Below, in pieces: positions 8,179 to 16,745 of a DNA stretch of 20,000 bases. Under the pieces are notes generated by a model, which saw only the letters and a program-made list of their open reading frames with translations, was not told the DNA's origin and ran no database searches. The stretch is from Symbiodinium natans (Eukaryota; Sar; Dinophyceae; Suessiales; Symbiodiniaceae): positions 1 to 20,000 of the forward strand of contig CAJNDS010002198.1 in assembly GCA_905221605.1 (NCBI GenBank), read 5' to 3'. The position numbers and the translations under genes were made by a program. Numbering within the stretch: the stretch's first letter is position 1; every line of letters starts with the position of its first letter.

Positions 8179-8279
8179 TTAGGGTTTAGGGTGAACCCTA
8201 AACCCTAAACCCTAAACCCTAAACCCTAAACCCTAAACCCTAAACCCTAAACCCTAAACCCTAAACCCTAAACCCTAAA
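8179..8279. repeat. Head-to-head telomere-like junction, perfect C arm
   Basis: Two TTTAGGG-like units (8179-8192) meet about 12 perfect CCCTAAA units (8194-8279) with about one base between. Confidence 0.9.
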
Positions 8280-9120
8280 AGTTCAAGGCTCCCCTGACGA
8301 TTTCACCCAAGCTTCTTCCAGCACAGCTCGGGGCAGACGCCGATCTGCGCCATGGTCTGCCACCGGGGGATGTTTCATGCATTTAGACCTAGGGGATAGG
8401 ATTAGGGGGACCCTTGGGGATAGAGACCCTCTGAATAAGGTCCCTGTTTAAGAGAGCCGGAAGAGGGTTCAGAAGGGGTTCCCTTTAAAGGGCCCCCCAT
8501 ATCCTACCTAGGAAGACCTGCATAGAGTACCCTTTCCGTATCTTTGCACAAACAAAGAAAAAGTAAATATGAAGAAAAGAATGGTCCCCCCCCCTCCCCC
8601 TCCCCCCCCTCAATGCTGTGCAACACTCAGCCCTAGGCCGCAGGACCCTTAACCCTACACAGGGTGTCCAGGGCGACGATGTTTGGAGATGGGGGGGTGT
8701 CGAAGAGTTTTGGGGATCATGGCTTAGGGCGCAGATCTTGAGTTCAAAGGCTTGAGGGGGCCGACTAGAAGGTTTAGAGTTTAGGGTTCAGGGTTCAGGA
8801 TAGCTATGAGTATAAAGGGTAAGAAGTACCACAAGCAAGGCCGACAAAAGAGAGCAAGTTACAACGTTCCGTCTTGTGGGGTCCGAAACAAGAACAGAAC
8901 CTGCTGTGGGCGGAGGGTTTAGGTTTCAGGGTGTGCCAAACTGGATGACGTAGGGTTAATAACTAATAATCCTAGTATGATCCTAGTATACCCTTGAAGG
9001 ACACCCCGCTATGCACAAAGTGGTAGCCAGCCATGCTGAGAGCAACACCTACCCATGAACCTCGAAGTAGGCTTCGAAGCTTGGGGCTTCCCGATGGCTG
9101 CAGCTGCGAATATTTGTTTC
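8280..9120. other. 840-bp telomere-poor spacer
   Basis: The stretch contains an interrupted C/T run (8586-8609), a short degenerate G-rich telomere-like piece at 8769-8799, and the local direct repeat CCTAGTATGATCCTAGTAT near 8971-8990. No open frame of note or RNA gene was seen. Confidence 0.6.
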
Positions 9121-9231
9121 AGGTTTAGGGTTTAGGGTTTAGGGTGTTGGGTTTAGGCTCTAGGCTCTAGGCTTTAGGGTTTAGGGTTTAGGGTTTAGGG
9201 TGTTGGGTTTAGGGTTCCGGGCTTAGGGTTG
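9121..9231 (+). repeat. Telomere-like array with variant unit runs
   Basis: TTTAGGG units interrupted by TGTTGGG and by consecutive GGCTCTA-type heptamers that keep phase. The TGTTGGG variant appears twice in the same local context, suggesting a segmental duplication within the array. Confidence 0.88.
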
Positions 9232-9357
9232 AACAACCACAGCATAACAATTCTCCTTGTACCTTGATACCATCGCGGAGGCAGGCTCCAGCATCGTGAT
9301 CCACGGAGCCCTCCACCACTCGCTCGTTGTAGTAGATGAACCTTCGTAGATGAACCT

Positions 9358-9477
9358 TATCCCTAAACCCTATAACCCTGAAGAAGATAACCCTAAACCC
9401 TAAGCCCTAAACCCTAAACCTTAAACCCTAAACCAAAACCCTAAACCCTGAACCCTAAACCCTAAACCCTAAACCTT
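9358..9477 (-). repeat. Telomere-like array, C-rich, interrupted
   Basis: About 15 units with CCCTATA, CCCTAAG, CCTTAAA and CCCTGAA variants and a short foreign insert (GAAGAAGATAA) near 9380. Confidence 0.87.
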
Positions 9478-9547
9478 ATCATTTTCCTCAATCTGTACAG
9501 ACTTGGGGAGCTACAGCCTCGACCCCATACAGGAGTGATTATTTGCG

Positions 9548-9624
9548 GTTTAGGGTTTAGGGTTTAGGGTTTAGGGTTTAGGGTTTAGGGTTTAGGGTTT
9601 AGGGTTTAGGGTTTAGGGTTTAGG
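9548..9624 (+). repeat. Perfect telomere-like array, 11 units
   Basis: Uninterrupted TTTAGGG, separated by 70 bp from the C-rich array to its left. Confidence 0.96.
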
Positions 9625-9718
9625 AGGTGCAGAACTCAGGGTTTAAGGTTCCTATACCCTACACCCTCGAGGGTTGAGGGTCCTGGAATTAAGGCGTGTC
9701 ACAACCAAGCACCCGAAA

Positions 9719-9800
9719 GCCTAAACCCTAAAGGCCAAACCCTACAACCTAAACCCTAAACCCTAAACCCTAAACCCTAAACCCTAAACCCTAAACCCTA
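9719..9800 (-). repeat. Telomere-like array, C-rich
   Basis: Two degenerate units, then about eight clean CCCTAAA units. Confidence 0.92.
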
Positions 9801-9903
9801 TCAGCCACTGCCAGCCCGGCTGCAGGCGACTGGGGGTGAAGTCCTTCAGGTACGGATGGTCCTCTCTCGCTTGCCCAAGGCTTCAAAGAGCATAGCGAAA
9901 CTT

Positions 9904-9957
9904 AGGGGTTTAGGGTTTAGGGTTTAGGGTTTAGGGTTTAGGGTTTAGGGTTTAGGG
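9904..9957 (+). repeat. Perfect telomere-like array, about 7 units
   Basis: Clean TTTAGGG, 103 bp to the right of the C-rich array 9719-9800. Confidence 0.95.
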
Positions 9958-10366
9958 ACCCCAAAGCCTCATGAAACCCCCTATGAGCCACTATGATCCC
10001 CCGGCCTGTGACATTAGAGGTTCCCATGTGTAAGGACCTTCAGGGGACGCCCTCAACCCTAAAGCCTTAACAACTCTCAAACCCAAAAACAGATTGAAGC
10101 GGGGTCAAGGTTCAGGGATATGCCGGTTCGGGTTTAGGTGTAGGATTTAGGATTCAGGGTTTCATGTTACACCTTGAACCTTAGCTATAACTTAGGGTGG
10201 GCGCCGATCATTTTCGAGGAGCAGCACCCTCAAGACATACGGCATCTCGTCGATTCGAAGAGGTATGGCTTTCGGGTGGCCCCTGTCGATTCGCGAGGAA
10301 AAGAAACCAAAACACACAGAAGGCAGTCAAGGCAGGATTGGGTTGACAGTATCGTTTTGTTCGTTA
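9958..10366. other. Spacer without recognisable gene
   Basis: It contains a weak G-rich telomere-like piece at about 10119-10161. The + frame at 10174-10386 is unrecognised and its last residues are encoded by the next array. Nothing else seen. Confidence 0.55.
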
Positions 10367-10459
10367 CCCTAAACCCTAAACCCTAAACCCTAAACCCTAA
10401 ACCCTAAACCCTAAACCCTAAACCCTAAACCCTAAACCCTAAACCCTAAACCCTAAACC
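10367..10459 (-). repeat. Perfect telomere-like array, 13 units
   Basis: Uninterrupted CCCTAAA, followed by a 147-bp GC-rich spacer and a G-rich array. Confidence 0.96.
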
Positions 10460-10606
10460 AGGTGCCCCGAATATCCTAAGCCCCCATGTAGGTCCTCCAA
10501 AGTCATCTTGTGGAGCGTGAAATGGAAGGCGGCAGCCAGGGCGTTGGCAGTGCAACTGCCTAGATGTCCTGCTTGGGGGCGCCGCTTGCGCTTCCCGGGG
10601 TGGAAG

Positions 10607-10672
10607 GTTTGGGGTTTGGGGTTTGGGGTTTGGGGTTTAGGGTTTAGGGTTAGGGTTTAGGGTTTAGGGTTT
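10607..10672 (+). repeat. Telomere-like array with TTTGGGG block
   Basis: Four TTTGGGG units in a row, then TTTAGGG units and one hexamer TTAGGG. Confidence 0.92.
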
Positions 10673-11346
10673 GACCCAAAAAAACGCCCCTGAATGCCCT
10701 AACTACCCTAAACTCTGAAAACCCTATTCTCAAACCCTCAGAAACAGAGTCCCGACGTATGACCCGCGCAAACGCCCATAATGGACATCTAGGGTTGAGG
10801 GTTTAGGCTAATATCTCTCAATGTCCTACCTGCGAGGGCCAGTGGCCCTTGCATGAAGCCTAGCCATCGACACCGCATGAATCAGTGCAGCTCCTGCGAT
10901 CGCCCCGAAGCCTACACCGCAGACTTTGTGGTCGGTTTAGGGTTTCGGGTTTCCCCCAAAGACCCATCTGGGCCGTGTGCCGGACCTCTGGCAACATGTC
11001 ACGCGGCCAGGAGGGTTCTACACAACGGAACCCGAAACCCCAAAAGGACAACGGCCTTGATCAAAGACGGCAAAGGCTTCGTTCGGTCGCAGGTCGACGC
11101 ATTGTTTGCCATGGGCATCCATCCTCATCAGCGTCCTCGGTGCAAGCGGGCGCCAGGGTGTCTGCAGTGGGTCAGCCCAACACCTACAACCCCAAAAAGC
11201 CCTCAAACGCACGAGCCTCAAACTCTAACCCCAAACCTCAAACAGGCACCGAATCCGAAAGGCCAAAAAGCCCGAAGGCTTGAAGGCTAAGACCCTAGAA
11301 CCAAGGGAACTCTGCCCGGGGAAACGTTAGGTTGCACCCTTGGGTG
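10673..11346. other. 670-bp spacer with an unrecognised open frame
   Basis: The + strand carries a 145-codon frame (10853-11290) and an overlapping frame at 10885-11283. Neither has a domain I recognise, and both include heptamer-derived peptides such as GLGFRV and NPKP. The density of AACCCNAAA words in 11160-11290 suggests decayed telomere repeats rather than protein-coding selection. I do not call a gene. Confidence 0.5.
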
Positions 11347-11390
11347 AGGGTTTAGGGCTTAGGGTTTTGGTTTAGGGTTTAGGGGTTCAG
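11347..11390 (+). repeat. Short degenerate telomere-like array, G-rich
   Basis: About five TTTAGGG-like units with CTTAGGG and TTTTGG variants. The following 290 bp (to 11682) hold only isolated CCCTAAA-like words. Confidence 0.75.
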
Positions 11391-11682
11391 AGCTCGGACA
11401 AAAACATGCACAGAAGTCGCAGGTCACAAAACGCCGCCCACACAGTCAACCCAAACCCTCACCCCACAATCTCCAAACTTCAACGGTGCAAGCGGCAGGA
11501 ACCCCTCAACCCTGAAAACCTTAGTGGTTCTTAATCGCGAAACCCAGCTAGAATTCGGTCTGGCCCCTCAGACACAACGCCCTTCCACTCAGGGATTGCA
11601 AGTTGACCGAAGTCCCAAATTCCCTGCTACGAACAACTCGGAAACATGTGCCAAGGCCCACCCAAACCCTGCATAGAATTAA

Positions 11683-11904
11683 GCCCTAAACCCTAAAACC
11701 CTAAACCCCCAAACCCCAAAACCCTAAAACCCCAAAACCCCAAAACCCCAAAACCCCAAAACCCTAAAACCCTAAAACCCTAAAACCCTAAAACCCTAAA
11801 ACCCTAAAACCCTAAAACCCTAAAACCCTAAAACCCTAAAACCCTAAACCCTAAACCCTAAACCCTAAACCCCAAACCCCAAACCCCAAACCCCAAACCC
11901 CAAC
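11683..11904 (-). repeat. Composite telomere-like array with octamer and CCCCAAAA blocks
   Basis: From left to right the unit changes in blocks: CCCTAAA, CCCCAAA, CCCCAAAA (about four in a row, near 11728-11760), CCCTAAAA (about ten in a row, to about 11848), CCCTAAA, then five or so CCCCAAA. CCCTAAAA is the Chlamydomonas-type telomere unit and CCCCAAAA the hypotrich ciliate unit. Here they sit inside a heptamer array, so local amplification of variants explains them better than a change of telomerase. Confidence 0.93.
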
Positions 11905-11912
11905 CAGCCTAG

Positions 11913-11931
11913 AGCCCGAGTGGCTCGGGCT
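11913..11931. repeat. Perfect 8-bp stem hairpin in cassette spacer
   Basis: AGCCCGAG and CTCGGGCT flank TGG. It lies in the 76-bp spacer between the inverted arrays 11683-11904 and 11981-12147. Confidence 0.6.
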
Positions 11932-11980
11932 TCGGCTCCTTGTCCTTGAACTTCACGTGGTGATCTCTGTGGTCTGGCAT

Positions 11981-12190
11981 GGGTTTAGGGTTTAGGGTTT
12001 AGGGTTTAGGGTTTAGGGTTTAGGGTTTAGGGTTTGTGGTTTAGGGTTTAGGGCTAGGGTTTAGGGTTTAGGGTTTAGGGTTTAGGGTTTAGGGTTTAGG
12101 GTTTAGGGTTTAGGGTTTAGGGTTTAGGGTTTAGGGTTTAGGGTTTGTGAGTGTTGAGGGTTTGAGGGTTGAGGGTTGAGTGTTGCGGGT
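11981..12190 (+). repeat. Long telomere-like array, G-rich
   Basis: About 23 TTTAGGG units with TTTGTGG and a TAGGG hexamer variant, decaying after 12147 into TTGAGGG and TTGCGGG units. It is paired in inverted orientation with the composite array to its left. Confidence 0.94.
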
Positions 12191-12270
12191 TGCGGGCTCA
12201 GTGGGGTTTAGATCTTAGGGTCCTCAGTCGTACATACGGGCGGGCTCCGTATGCTCATCGTTATCTCTTG

Positions 12271-12333
12271 AACCCTAAACCCTAAACCCTAAACCCTAAA
12301 CCCTAAACCCTAAACCCTAAACCCTAAACCCTA
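12271..12333 (-). repeat. Perfect telomere-like array, 9 units
   Basis: Uninterrupted CCCTAAA. The 154-bp spacer to its right contains a small hairpin at 12404-12418 (CGGTGC, loop TTC, GCACCG). Confidence 0.96.
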
Positions 12334-12487
12334 GACATCGAACAAAAAAATGAGCTGAGACACTTTTCAACGCACCAAGGATCAGGCTTCCATCCCATTT
12401 TCTCGGTGCTTCGCACCGGTAGGGAGCCGAGACTCGCATGCAGGCCTCACGGGCTAGGGAGCGCCGATTTGGAGTTTGCCCTGTAGG

Positions 12488-12660
12488 TAGGGTTTAGGGT
12501 TTAGGGTTTAGGGTTTAGGGTTTAGGGTTTAGGGTTTAGGGTTTAGGGTTTAGGGTTTAGGGTTTAGGGTTTAGGGTTTAGGGTTTAGGGTTAGGGTTCA
12601 GGGTTTAGGGTTTAGGGTTTAGGGTTCAGGGTTTAGGGTTCAAGGTTTAGGGCTTAGGGA
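12488..12660 (+). repeat. Long telomere-like array, G-rich, about 24 units
   Basis: About 15 perfect TTTAGGG units, then a TTAGGG hexamer and TTCAGGG variants spaced at intervals of a few units, decaying at the right edge. Confidence 0.95.
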
Positions 12661-13180
12661 AACGTGCTTGGAAGCTGAGGTTTGCGCGAGGAGAAAACGG
12701 GTACTTGGTTGCACCGGCAACTTTTGAAATCACGACAAAACGCTCAGTCTTTCACGAGACGGGTGGGTACGATGCGTTGCGGGAATTGGGTTGTGTATGT
12801 TGTAATATCACACACACAAGACAAGGGGTACGACTTGTGTCAGGAATTGTCTGGTGTATGTTGTGACAACACGAGCACTCACACAGACACTACCACCACA
12901 CCAACAGCACCACTTCACACACAAGGGTAACTTCTAAACCCCTGTACCCCTACTTTGGAGGACACCCTAGAAAAATTTTCACATTTTAGGTCTCAGTAGC
13001 CATAATAGGAACCCGGCACCAAGAAAATGTATTAAAGTATAGTACTCCAAAGCCCAGTGTATACCCTATAAGGGATTCTATAGACCTGCGGGGGCAACAT
13101 CTTCAGGCGCTGGATTGTGTATGCCGCGATAGCACAAAGCGACATGCCTTGCTGCACTAAACGGAGACTTGTGGCGCGGT
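12661..13180. other. 520-bp spacer with tandem duplication
   Basis: No telomere repeats. An 82-codon + frame (12682-12930) covers a 61-bp tandem duplication and a CA/ACC-rich stretch. As the period is not a multiple of three, the frame does not reflect a repeated protein motif. No gene recognised. Confidence 0.6.
12762..12883 (+). repeat. 61-bp tandem duplication
   Basis: Shared words GTACGA, GGAATTG and GTGTATGTTGT each recur at exactly 61 bp (12767/12828, 12782/12843, 12793/12854). A shorter relative, TGTGTATG followed by CGATAGCAC, lies near 13115-13134. Confidence 0.8.
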
Positions 13181-13223
13181 GTTTGGTGTTTGGGGTTTAG
13201 GGTTTAGGGTTTAGGGTTTAGGG
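13181..13223 (+). repeat. Short telomere-like array, G-rich
   Basis: TTTGGTG and TTTGGGG units, then about four clean TTTAGGG units. Confidence 0.9.
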
Positions 13224-13311
13224 AACATGGCTGGAACAGGCCTGAACACTATGGGGCTCCTTAGCCACCAACTTAGCTAAAAAGGCGTTGAACCCAACCG
13301 CCCCCAGGCAC

Positions 13312-13532
13312 TAAGCCCTAAACCCCTAAACTCGAAACCCTGCAACCCTAAACCCCTGCACCCCTACCAACCCCTAAGCTGGCCTAAACCCTAAATCCCT
13401 AAACGCTAAACCCTATAACCTCATGACCCTAAACCTCTATAACCCTAAACCCCTAAACCCTAAACACTGAAGCCTATACCCTCGTAACCCTAAACCCTAA
13501 ACCCTAAACCCGAAAGCCTAAACCCTAAACCC
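13312..13532 (-). repeat. Telomere-like array, C-rich, strongly degenerate
   Basis: About 28 CCCTAAA-like units with many substitutions and length changes (CCCTATAA, CCTCATGA, CCCCTAAA). It seems older than the perfect arrays nearby. Confidence 0.85.
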
Positions 13533-13611
13533 CTAAGGCCTGTATCTGGAATGCGCTCGAACTTTGTCACCTTTGCTTCGCTAGCGGTGTCCGCACTCCT
13601 AGGTCAGGGCT

Positions 13612-13829
13612 GAGGGTTTAAGGTTTAGGGTTTGGGGTTTAGAGTTTAGGGTTTAGGGCTTAGCGCTTAGGGTTTAGGGTTTGGGGATTAGGCTTTAGGG
13701 TTTGTGGTTTACAGTTCAGGGTTGGGAGTTTAGGGTTTAGGGTTTAGGGCTTAGTTTAGGGCTAGGGTTAGGGTTTAGGGTTTATGGTTTGGGGTTGACA
13801 GTTCAGGGTTGAGTGCTTAGGATTTAGCT
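13612..13829 (+). repeat. Telomere-like array, G-rich, strongly degenerate
   Basis: About 28 units. A segment with the order TTTGGGG/ATTAGG, TTTATGG or TTTGTGG, GGTT-ACAGTTCAGGGTTG occurs twice (near 13690-13722 and 13772-13812), so part of the array was duplicated. It is matched in length and decay with the C-rich array 79 bp to its left. Confidence 0.85.
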
Positions 13830-14705
13830 ACAGTGCTTTGGAGTTCCAGGCTTTATAGGGTTTCTAGATATAGGGTTCTCCGTGTTTTGACTCTGTTGAA
13901 GCTCAATCTTGGTTTGTGTATTGCGTGGTGCTTTACAGCTTTTTCTGCGATCCGGCGCTTTGCGATTAAAAAAAGTTCGTTGGAGCTTCTTAGCTTCGGT
14001 TTGTCTTAGGGGCATTTGACTTTTTTTTGTGGCTTCGGGGCGCCTTGGCGCCGGCGCTAGCACCTCTCTAGGATGAAGGGCTGATAAGGTTGAGGGTGTC
14101 GGGTGTTGGATTTTGGGTTTAGGGTTTAGGGTTTAGGGTTGAGGGTTGAGGGTTCAGGGTCGAGGGCTCAGTTGCCTAGACCGTAGAGCCTAAGCCCAAG
14201 GCTTCTCAAGGAGCTGTCCTCTTCAGCTGCAGACCTCAGCCAATCCAATACCTGTTCAATAACGCTTATTGTCTCAAGCGAGCCGGCATCGCCCCAAGCA
14301 AAAAGAGTGCAAAGCACTGAATTGGATTAATCTGGTTTCGGGGATCTCAAGGTTTAGGGTTTAGGGTTTTAGGGCTCAAGGTCCACGCGTGGCATACGCT
14401 TGGCATGGAGAACATCAGGGGTTTAGTCCTGCACTCTTCGACCATCCGAGCCTCGAGCCCCAGGATGCTCATCGTCCAGGGTTTAGGGTTTAGGATTGAG
14501 GGGTTAGGGTCCTCAAACGAATTCCAAAGTGCTCGGAAATATGATCCTCTTAAACCCCAAAAAGCGCCCACCTAGTAAGCCCGATGAATCTCTGCTGAAT
14601 TTTCGGGCCGAGATTCTTGCTATCGCAGAGACCCATCCCGCAGACGCGTGAGCCTGAGTGAGGGTTCAGGCACATTCTCAGGTTCGAGCATTTTGGGAGA
14701 GGGAT
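13830..14705. other. Spacers with three small telomere-like pieces
   Basis: G-rich pieces lie at 14113-14169 (about eight units, TTGAGGG at the end), 14350-14372 and 14478-14503. Minus-strand frames at 13824-14063 and 14347-14571 are unrecognised, and the second ends in heptamer-encoded NPKP. No RNA gene or conserved domain was seen. Confidence 0.6.
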
Positions 14706-14804
14706 CCTAAACCCTAAACCCCATACAGGCCCCCAATCCTAAACCCCAAAGCCCTATGAAACCCTAAGCTCTATGAACCCCTAAACCCCTAAGCCCTGTA
14801 CCCC
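14706..14804 (-). repeat. Degenerate telomere-like array, C-rich
   Basis: About 12 loose units, several with eight bases (CCCCTAAA) or with CTATGAA inserted. Confidence 0.75.
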
Positions 14805-14891
14805 ATGTTGCAGAAGGCCGTCAGGGTTTTGGGGATTAGGCTCGAAGAGCTGCAACCAGCCTCAACAGTGCGAAGTCCCTCTCCAAGGGCT

Positions 14892-14910
14892 GTTGTGTGT
14901 GTGTGTGTGA
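14892..14910 (+). repeat. (TG)n microsatellite
   Basis: About eight TG dinucleotides in the 123-bp spacer between inverted telomere-like arrays. Confidence 0.85.
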
Positions 14911-14927
14911 GAAGTTCAGCTGGCACA

Positions 14928-15012
14928 GGGTTCAGGGTTAGGGTTTAGGGTTTAGGGTTTACGGCTTAGGGGGGTTTAGGGTTTAGGATGTAGGGTTTGG
15001 GGTTTTGAGGGG
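14928..15012 (+). repeat. Telomere-like array, G-rich
   Basis: About 11 units with TTCAGGG, TTACGGC and TGTAGGG variants. Confidence 0.82.
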
Positions 15013-15429
15013 CCTTACATTAGGCCTTGCGGGTTTAGGGGTCTTCAGCCCCAGGCGCCACTAGCTCCGCAAGGCACAATCCAACCCGCAGTCTCCCAGA
15101 AACCTTTTAGGATTCAAGGGTTCAGGGTTTAGGGTTAAGGCTTAGCAATCTGAGGGTCCCTTTCTTGTGGAACCTGTTTTTAGAAAGGATTTGGGATTTA
15201 GGGGCGTGGGGGGTTAAGAGTTTAGTGTTTTCGGGTTTAGAGGTGAGGGTTTGAGGGGTTTAGGGTTTAGGGTTTTAGGGACACCCTGATCCCTGAACCC
15301 GGCTTTGAAGGTCCCAGGGGCGCTGCAGCGGGAGGTATGGAAAAAGGGGGTGCTTTCTACGATGCTTGAGCCACTACGCTCTGGCGGGCGTATCAAGCGG
15401 CGAAGTGTGGGCTGAGGGAAGGATTTAGG
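15013..15429. other. Spacer with small telomere-like pieces
   Basis: G-rich pieces at about 15116-15142 and 15229-15277. The minus-strand frame 15214-15396 runs into these repeats at its C-terminus and is unrecognised. Confidence 0.55.
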
Positions 15430-15511
15430 GCCCCTAAATCCTAAACCCTAAACCCGAAACCTTAAACCCTAAACCCTTCAACCCTCAACCCTAAACCCTA
15501 AACCCCAAACT
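15430..15511 (-). repeat. Telomere-like array, C-rich
   Basis: About 11 units with CCCGAAA, CCTTAAA and CCCTCAA variants. A 108-bp spacer follows. Confidence 0.85.
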
Positions 15512-15619
15512 CTTTCTTTGGGGGTGGTCTTGAGGATCTGTCGGGCATGGGGTTGAGGGCTTCTCGAGCTTGCGGGCTTTGGAGGCTGGGCATTCTACTC
15601 CACCTCGGCCTTTTAGTTG

Positions 15620-15650
15620 TCAGGGTTTAGGGCTTTTAGGGTTTTTTTTT
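15620..15650 (+). repeat. Telomere-like tract joined to the 3' end of the LINE
   Basis: Three G-rich units (two TTTAGGG-like, one with extra T) run into nine T at 15642-15650 and then immediately into the reverse-transcribed 3' end of the LINE. Read on the LINE strand, this is coding sequence, A9, then CCCTAAAAG and CCCTAAACCC. Confidence 0.85.
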
Positions 15651-15978
15651 ACGGCTGCCAAGCGCATGTCAAAGCTTTTGTATGGCGCTTCAACAAGGCC
15701 ATATGGCAACGAGGGTAAGACTGTAGTTTGAAAGATGGCGGCTTTTTCAGTTGGCAGGAGTTTACTACGCCAAAGGGTTGGAGCTTGATATACGTTTGGT
15801 GGGCCAGCAGCATTCGGGGCTCGATTGCTGTTCTGGTGGTCTTGGTCCATGAAACAAGGGAGCCCAGGTACTTAGCCCCCCGTTCTGACTGGAACCGGTG
15901 TACCATCTGTGAAAGTGACTACTCCTGGACTGTCGAGCGGATTAGCCACAAGTTCTGTTTTTCTTTTTTTAACTCTAG
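15651..15978 (-). pseudogene. LINE post-RT region
   Basis: This segment is downstream of the polymerase palm. It carries the landmark KYLGSLVSW (about 15847-15873), then IEPRMLLAHQTYIKLQP, and in a second frame KAAIFQTTVLPSLPYGL. This order is usual for the region after the RT domain of many LINEs. A phrase ending DGTPVPVRTG just upstream is in another frame, so one shift lies near 15875, and another lies near 15800. Coding similarity stops at LAAV followed by the A9 run. Family members normally continue for further residues, so the protein is 3' truncated. Confidence 0.8.
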
Positions 15979-16745
15979 GCCATAAAGGGAAGCCTCTACC
16001 CCGATGTGCTTGAGAAATTCGTGTATTGAGGTTCACTTACTGCCAGCAACATGGTATCGTCCGCATACTCTAGGTCATAGATGGGTTTACCGATGGACCA
16101 TGTGTTTGTAGAAAAGTACTGTCATTTCCATGATTAACAAATAAGGGCTTAGCGGACATCCCTGTCTAATACCTGTGTGCGGTGTACCCCGAGCTTGTTC
16201 CCTGAATTTTCCCTGTGTATAGAATGATTGGTCAGTGTACAAGTCCCTGATAATGTCTATGTAGTGGTGGTGTGCTTCACCTCGAACGCCACGCGCCAGT
16301 CTAGTTGCATTGGCGCGCGCACTTTTGCGGCGAAGTCCTGCGCTCGTCTTGGACTGAAGAGGGGATCTCGCGTAGACCTTTTTGCCCTGAATCCATCTTG
16401 TGTAACTCGTAGTTGGCCTTCGCCAATCTTGCCTGTAGTAAGGAGGTGTACACTTTGTAGAAAACGTTTAGAAGGGAGAGAGGTCTGTAGTTGGCAGGGT
16501 CGGAGTCCGAACCCTTTCCCTTGTAGATGTTTGCTACCGGAGCTTCCTTCCAGTCCTGTGGTACCTTTTTCGCCTCGAAACATTGGTTAAACATATCACG
16601 AAGTTGGTTTTCCCCTGCATAATCCAACAATAATATTAATTCTGCCCGTGCTCCATCAGGGCCTGGAGCTTTGGCTTTGCGCAGTTTAGTCATTACTTCC
16701 GATAATTCTAAGACCGTGAACGGCTTCGACGGTGTAGCCGTGTGC
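15979..16745 (-). pseudogene. LINE reverse transcriptase domain, frameshifted
   Basis: Ordered RT motifs are visible in several frames: KAPGPDG (16652-16672), NYRPLSLLN (16466-16492), GFRAKRST (16371-16394), motif A as QLDWRVAFE (16281-16307), DLYTDQSF and then GIRQGCPLSP (16144-16173), the catalytic YADD (16056-16067), and EFLKHIGVE (just below 16020). The polymerase would extend cDNA at the nicked target. The first Asp of motif A and both of YADD remain, while the second Asp of motif A is Glu. About 15 codons separate motif A from the next block where about 35 are usual, suggesting a small deletion. A stop at 16087-16089 and several frame changes make it inactive. Identification as non-LTR RT is secure. 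Confidence 0.93.

Noticed and set aside
10853-11290. 145-codon + strand open frame as a gene
   Set aside because: No recognisable domain. An overlapping frame of similar length exists, and the composition is partly decayed heptamer repeats (GLGFRV, NPK words).
16228-16590. 120-codon + strand frame
   Set aside because: It lies antisense to clear reverse transcriptase motifs and has no domain of its own.
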